NCBI GenBank assembly: GCA_020726505.1
Contig: JAHLEZ010000030.1
Span: 186,001-250,000 of the forward strand
Length of the DNA: 64,000 nt
Direction: 5' to 3'
DNA from: Leptodontidium sp. MPI-SDFR-AT-0119
Taxonomy: Eukaryota; Ascomycota; Leotiomycetes; Helotiales; Leptodontidiaceae
Within the stretch, counting starts at the first letter, position 1; the number at the start of each line of letters is the position of its first letter. Positions 59,201 through 64,000 of the stretch are shown here, piece after piece. The notes beneath the pieces are model-generated. The model worked only from the letters and a program-made list of their open reading frames with translations, was not told where the DNA came from and ran no database searches. The position numbers were made by a program, and so were the translations under genes.

Positions 59201-60340
59201 CAACTTAAAAACTAAAAATTATAAGATTTAAGAAATAAAGATTAAAGCGGAAGTTTAATGTTTTACCGCGAAAATCAGTATTACTTAAACTTAGTAGTGA
59301 AATATTATTTTTAAAAAGTACTAAGCTAATTACTCCCACTATCGCTTAGTAAGAGATATTAAGAGATAAAATAAAATAAAATAAAAGGAGGAGTATATTA
59401 AGCTAATAGAAATATATTAGATCTTAAATAAGCGTAGTTAATTAAACTTCTTTGAATTTATATTACGGGTATTTCTTCGTAAGATATTATTACGCCCTAA
59501 ATTAACTTTACTAATCTTATACTTACCCTTTATCGCTACCGTGAAGTGCTTCGACGATACTAACTCCGGTTACTCTTTTATAACTACCTCTTATTAAAAA
59601 GGAATGGCTTAATCTCGAGTTATTTCCTCTTATCCTTATTAAGAGCTAATGCTTTATTTATATTAATAACGAATCGAAGAGTCATAAAAGTAGATGGGCT
59701 CTTTTTACTACCTTACGAAAATAATAAAACATATTAAATAGATTTACTCTTAAAAAGATTTATACGCTAAAATAAAATATTATTACTTAGTATATAAATC
59801 TTAAGGGCTTATTTTTAAGCACTTAGAGTATTTCAAAGGCTATATTTAGATTATACACGGTATTAAGCTTCGCGAACTAAGGTTTATACGTTTAATAAAA
59901 TAGCCTGCATTTTATTTCGTATATAAATATCTTTTTTGTTTATATTTGCTATATTAAAGAAGCTACTCTCGGAAGAGAAGTTTATTATAGCACTTAGAAA
60001 AGTAAATAACGGAATAAATAAGATTTGTAGTAAAACCTAAAGTAATTTGTATCGTAATTCTTAGGTACTTCATTATACTACTTATATTAAGCGCAATTGC
60101 CTTTTAAAAAAATCCGTAAGTTACGATAAAATATTATCGCTTAACGTAAAAGTCTTAAGGGTTTATTTTTAAACACTTATAGCATTTCAAAAGTTATGTA
60201 TATATTATATATAGTATTAAGCTTTAAGAATTAAGGTTTATGTATTCGTTAAATAAACTACGTTCTATTTTATACATAAAATATTAACGTGCTGTCCCTT
60301 TTCTTTATTATTTTTATTATTTTTAGCCTTACCGATGACT
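56275..60340. repeat. Unassigned RIP-like AT-rich tract with a direct repeat
   Basis: About 4 kb of TA-rich, CA/TG-poor sequence. I could not recognise RT, integrase, transposase or LTR ends, nor the expected RNase H and 3' LTR of Copia C. Plus-strand frames at 56,400-57,600 run long if TAA/TAG are ignored, but the composition bias alone can produce this. A diverged direct repeat of about 160 bp occurs at 59,765-59,926 and 60,123-60,280 (shared order: AAAATATTAT, CTTAAGGG.TTATTTTTAA, CACTTA.AG.ATTTCAAA, GTATTAAGCTT, AAGGTTTAT). Confidence 0.5.
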
Positions 60341-61694
60341 TTGTGGTAATTTCTGGCCCTCCGACCTGCTAAGGGAAAGGATCAACGAACGTATTTTGAT
60401 ATTTCTCGTGGTTAGTTGCTTTTAATAGTCGTAGTAACCCTGAGTCCTTAGATAATTCATATGCCGAGCACTTAAATAACTAATCTAGTTAAGTAAACTA
60501 CCGCCTCTTTCGATGGTCTAAAGAGAGCTTTGCCCTATGTTCTCCTAGGTACACGAGGGTGAGCCTTAGGTGAATCTCGCCCTTCCTCAAGTATCTCACA
60601 ACTTAAATGTTTTATTAGATAAGTTATGAGCGAGATGCTCTTCCAACCTTCCGCGGCAATATATCTAGAAATTATTTCAATGGTAGGATCATTAAGCTTG
60701 TGAGCTTAGACATCGAGATTTAGCATTTGCTTCCTTCGAAACTGTAGTTAATGCGGTACATCTTCGCTTAGGATATCCTTTTCCTAGCTCGATTACTAGT
60801 CACTAGGTTTGATTGCAGGGTGGTGGATTACTTACTCATAGAGTACGTACGCGCTGGCTAATTAGAAAAAGTGATCCTGATTCATTAAGCCGAGTTAATA
60901 GTAAGTATTACATTCTCTCCGAGAAACTTTTTCGTATTTCGGTTGATTAGAGCGAAAGTTTCTTAGTTGTGGCCTTGAATATTGCAGTTCGCCGTTGCTC
61001 GCCTGAGGACAGAGTTAAGCTCTTTAACTACTCTCTCGACTTAGTGTCGTGAGCGATGCATATATTGTGAACAACGATCTTAGGTAGATCTTGGGGTACT
61101 ACTTAGCTTACCCAACCTTAAGTTTCTTACATTAGATTGTCTTATTAGCGTTAGTAGTTTGGAACTTGCGTGCGAAATAATTCAAAGATGAACGACACTT
61201 AAGGAAGCGATAAGATATGAAGGTTTGTATTATTGAGCGTCGATGAAGAGAGTGTCGAAAGTGGGGAGAGTCCTGCAGGGCGAGAATTGATAAGGGGAGA
61301 GTAAAGTTTGGTGTTGTGTTAGACGAAGTAGTTTGGAAATACTCCAGATGTCCTGAAGGTAGGCACCGTGCTACCGATAGTAAAGAGTCGGCCTCGGGGT
61401 TGAACACTGACTGGAATGAAGGCGCAATAACGAATATGGTATTTGCAGCGCGATGAAAACCGAAAGGTATGAAGTTCGAGGAGGTAAGACTGTAAGGGAG
61501 TGATTCTTCACTAGCTTCTCGAGAAGAAGGCGTCGTGTTCCTCCCGGGACAGCCATGTCCATTGTCTGTTGTGGGGTTTTTGGAGTGCAATGAAACGGAA
61601 CAGGGCACGCGAAGCAGAAACAGGCCGTGACGAATGACCCCCCACCGAGCAATTCGAATGGAATACGCAGATGGAATAAGGCTGAGAAGGTGGA
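60341..61694. other. Transition zone with decayed coding-like sequence
   Basis: Composition becomes balanced. On the minus strand, 60,750-60,480 reads QMLNLDV.AHKLNDPTIEII then KSISLITYLIKHLSCEILEE, open except for a few stops, which suggests an old gene fragment I cannot name. A 188-codon minus frame at 61,698-61,132 has no recognisable domain and overlaps several alternative frames, so I do not call it a gene. Confidence 0.3.
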
Positions 61695-61994
61695 TCAAGA
61701 TTTAGTTGCCGAACAATACGATGAGCCGCGGCCGCCACCGCCCGAGTCCAAAGAGGCGCCATACATTGAGCCGGAGCCGGAGCCGGAGCCGGAGCCTCCC
61801 TTGTATCCAAAGAATGCCCGAGCGTACAACCCCTTCGCCATGTCATTTTGACCTGCCTGTGAAAGGAGATCGCCAAACGCGAAAATGGTATTCAACGCTG
61901 GTAAATACGACGGCACAAGTTGAGGGCCAAGAGCGTCCTCGTATCCTTGCAGCGCCCGAATATACATCTTCTCTGCCTCCGCTGGCTGACCTTG
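61695..61994 (-). pseudogene. TPR (kinesin-light-chain-like) repeat protein fragment
   Basis: From 61,994 the minus strand reads QGQPAEAEKMYIRALQGYED followed by ALGP, then a second degenerate unit FAFGDLLSQAGQNDMAKGLYARA. This is the 42-residue TPR unit (EAEKMYxRALxGYExxLGP) found in large fungal NACHT/TPR proteins. A TAA immediately upstream (61,995-61,997) and the lack of further repeats show that only about one and a half units survive. The C-terminal end is a Gly-Ser run encoded by a GAGCCG hexamer repeat, followed by a Gly-rich tail and a stop at 61,695. Confidence 0.6.
61768..61796. repeat. GAGCCG hexanucleotide tandem repeat
   Basis: Nearly five copies of GAGCCG, read on the minus strand as Gly-Ser repeats inside the TPR fragment. 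Likely slippage-prone. Confidence 0.85.
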
Positions 61995-62069
61995 TTATCC
62001 CTCCCCTCCTCATTTGCGACTAGGGAAGGTTCTTGTACGTGCTTCTTTGGAAAATGATCCTGATTATAA

Positions 62070-64000
62070 TCAAATATCTTTTCTCACAAGCGTCACCGGC
62101 CCATGATACACAAACCTCCCTTTAAACCAAAAGAAGACTCCCGAAAAGCCCACTGTAAGCCCATATATTACCACATTCCAGTTCATCGTCGCCACATCCA
62201 CCCTCTTTTCAACAGGAAAAAAACTAATCACAAATATCAATACCAGATATGCAATTGAAGCATCATTAATTGGCGCTCCCCATTTCCCCAGCGACCAGCA
62301 AGCATAAGGGAGAGGCTCCCCTCGAAAACGTTTGAGGCGGACGCAGGCTATGGAAACAATGTAAGAGGAAGTGAGAGCGGCAGTTATAAGACCTGCTACA
62401 GCGTTGAACGCAGCAGTAGAGGCGATGTTGACCAGAGAGAGAAGCGTCGTAATTGTGAAAGAGACAAGGACGCTATTCAGAGGGATGTCCCAACCTGGCC
62501 TAACCTGTACTGCTCTATCAACCCCAACTTCCTTGTCTGAAAGTAGGTGATTGATCCCACTCACCTCGGCTAGAAACCTCGAACACGGCAGTCCTCCATC
62601 CCTTGCAAACGCGAACATCTGCCTTGATGCAGTTGCTACATTCGTGATACATCCGCATGTAGTCAACACAATAATTATCGTCGTCATCAAGCTTGTCCCC
62701 GTCTTACTTTCCGTCGCTACGAAGAACACCTGTACAAAAGGCATAACATCTGGGTTTGCAAGAATCTCTTCCACGTTCCCAGAACAAAAACAGAAGGTTA
62801 CAAGCATAATAAAGCCCAAGACGCCATTGATCGCAACAGTCCATACCATTGCACTAGGAACGACACGAGCAGCGTATTTAGTCTCTTCGGACATGTGCGC
62901 CGCAGAGTCAGGACCGAGGAAGGCGAACACTGGGGAGAGCATCCCAACTATGCAAGAGACGACCTGGCTGCCCCAATTTCCACCATCGGCAAACTTAGTG
63001 AACACATCTTTGCTGGTGTGTCGAGGAGCAAGAACCCATAGAGGATCGAGGATAGCGAAGAAGCCGCAGATGTGTAGGATAAGGATAATGCCTTCGACTA
63101 AGGGGAGTTTCTTAGCCAAGTACGTATTGAAAATTATTGCAAAGGAGCTGATTGCCATTGTAAGCAGGGTCCCATGCCAGCGCTCAAAGCCATAGTTCGC
63201 ATTGTTTATCACAAGCAGGCTTTGTATCTGTGATGCCGTAAGAAAGGCTATACTAATGATACCTGTCTGCCAGCCGAGAACACAGACCCAACCTATAGAA
63301 TAGTAAGCAAGGCATTGATATTGCGGAAGGATTTCCTAGGAAAGAATGGAATACCTGTCGTGTAACTTAAGAATTTCTGACAACTCTTGGGCGCGAACTC
63401 CGAGACCCTTCTTTTGGTCAGTGATTGTTTCGGAGTAGAAGAGTGGGCTCGTACCACTATTTGTAATATCAGTAAATGGACCTCCTAGATGCTTTAAAAT
63501 CGAAGCGAGGCTTTCGAGGTAGGAAACAGATAGCTCTAAGAATCCTTCTTGAGGGTTCGGCTTGCAGAAAATGTGCGAGACAAGAGGGAAAATTGTACTA
63601 TTACGTACATGATATTGACCTCCGCTGGTTGGTGCCATGGAGGACATCTCGGCCATCGAGGCGATAATAGCAAAGAAGCCAATCCATGTCACAATATACA
63701 TCCATATCAGCCCTGCTAGACCTCCGTTGATGAGCCCAAATGTATTTGCACTACGATATCATTAGATTGTTGACTCCAAAATCCATGAGCATCGATGGAA
63801 ACTTCCTTACGTCAATTGAATCTCCCAAGTGCTCGTAAGAATGCAGCTAAATCCTAGGATAGAGAGAAACCCAAAGCCACGCTGTCTAGGGTTAATTTAT
63901 GTTATTTTAGAGTGAAATTTGTTAATACCTTGAGCTCTTGTTGTTTGCCCATCCTCTTCATGTCCCTCAAGTCCGATCTGGTCCCATCTCTCCTCGAGGA
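62070..64000 (-). CDS. APC-superfamily amino-acid/choline/GABA-type permease, 5' end outside window
   Basis: Plasma-membrane secondary transporter of the fungal amino-acid/choline/GABA permease type (HNM1/UGA4-like); the substrate cannot be set from sequence. Exons on the minus strand: 64,000-63,929, 63,881-63,811, 63,750-63,609, 63,407-63,355 and 63,292-62,070. Introns are 47, 60, 201 and 62 nt. The N-terminal part shows MGKQQELKRGFGFLSILGFS then GLINGGLAGLIW and AEMSSMAPTSGGQYH, the family's first TM signature. The last exon supplies the remaining helices: AFLGPDSAAHMSEETK (conserved E-E-T loop), ATASRQMFAFARDGGLP, PLNSV and NDASIAYL. The C-terminus is cytosolic. At intron 3 the donor GTACGT leaves phase 0, whereas the downstream frame (VSEFAPKSCQKFLSY) needs phase 2, so the TGG codon usual after YH is missing and the frame breaks. 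It may be a recent pseudogene or use another splice site. Confidence 0.82.

Noticed and set aside
61132..61698. 188-codon minus-strand frame
   Set aside because: No recognisable domain, several overlapping alternative frames, adjacent to a decayed gene.
62551..63195. 214-codon plus-strand frame
   Set aside because: Antisense shadow of the permease last exon.
1..64000. CRISPR arrays, rRNA operons, tRNA genes
   Set aside because: No regularly spaced short repeats, rRNA-like sequence or clear cloverleaf were seen; tRNA detection by eye is not exhaustive.

Overview
The window looks like nuclear DNA from a filamentous ascomycete (Pezizomycotina). The signs are short introns (about 45-100 nt) with GTRAGT-like donors, a fungal Zn(II)2Cys6 regulator, a fungal-type GH43 enzyme, and long AT-rich tracts of transposons decayed in the manner of repeat-induced point mutation (RIP). 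In those tracts CA/TG dinucleotides are scarce, TA is abundant, and Gln and Trp codons have become stops. The sequence alone does not identify the species.

Layout. 1-5,925 is a RIP-decayed Copia polyprotein on the minus strand (element D), cut by the window edge. Two solo LTRs with perfect target-site duplications follow (6,308-6,608 and 6,661-6,823). A gene island spans 7.4-17.3 kb: a Zn2Cys6 transcription factor (minus), a divergent RidA/YjgF-family gene (plus), a broken MFS sugar transporter abutting a broken short-chain dehydrogenase, and an apparently intact GH43 glycosidase. A 3,001-bp hAT element with an 8-bp duplication sits about 100 bp downstream of GH43.

22.4-33.8 kb is a nested stack. 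A Tc1/mariner element is split by Copia element A. Copia A in turn carries a piggyBac element (TTAA duplication) and a fresh solo LTR (GATTT duplication). 34.6-56.3 kb holds more layers: a Copia LTR remnant, a solo LTR, a Tad1-like LINE containing a MITE-like inverted-repeat element, and Copia element C. C is interrupted inside its integrase by Copia element B, and inside its 3' part by a 4-kb TA-flanked DDE transposon. The transposase of that last element has two introns that resemble each other closely.

56.3-60.3 kb is AT-rich sequence I cannot assign, apart from a degenerate direct repeat. From 60.3 kb composition becomes gene-like again: a short TPR-protein remnant, then an APC-family amino-acid/choline/GABA-type permease (minus, 5' end outside the window) whose exon phases do not match at one intron.

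How the genes may work together: regulator, sugar transporter, dehydrogenase and secreted GH43 would fit a small plant-polysaccharide utilisation group, but the transporter and dehydrogenase are decayed, so this is an inference about the past. Otherwise the window is a record of transposition followed by RIP, and the order of insertions can be read from target-site duplications and from the degree of decay.
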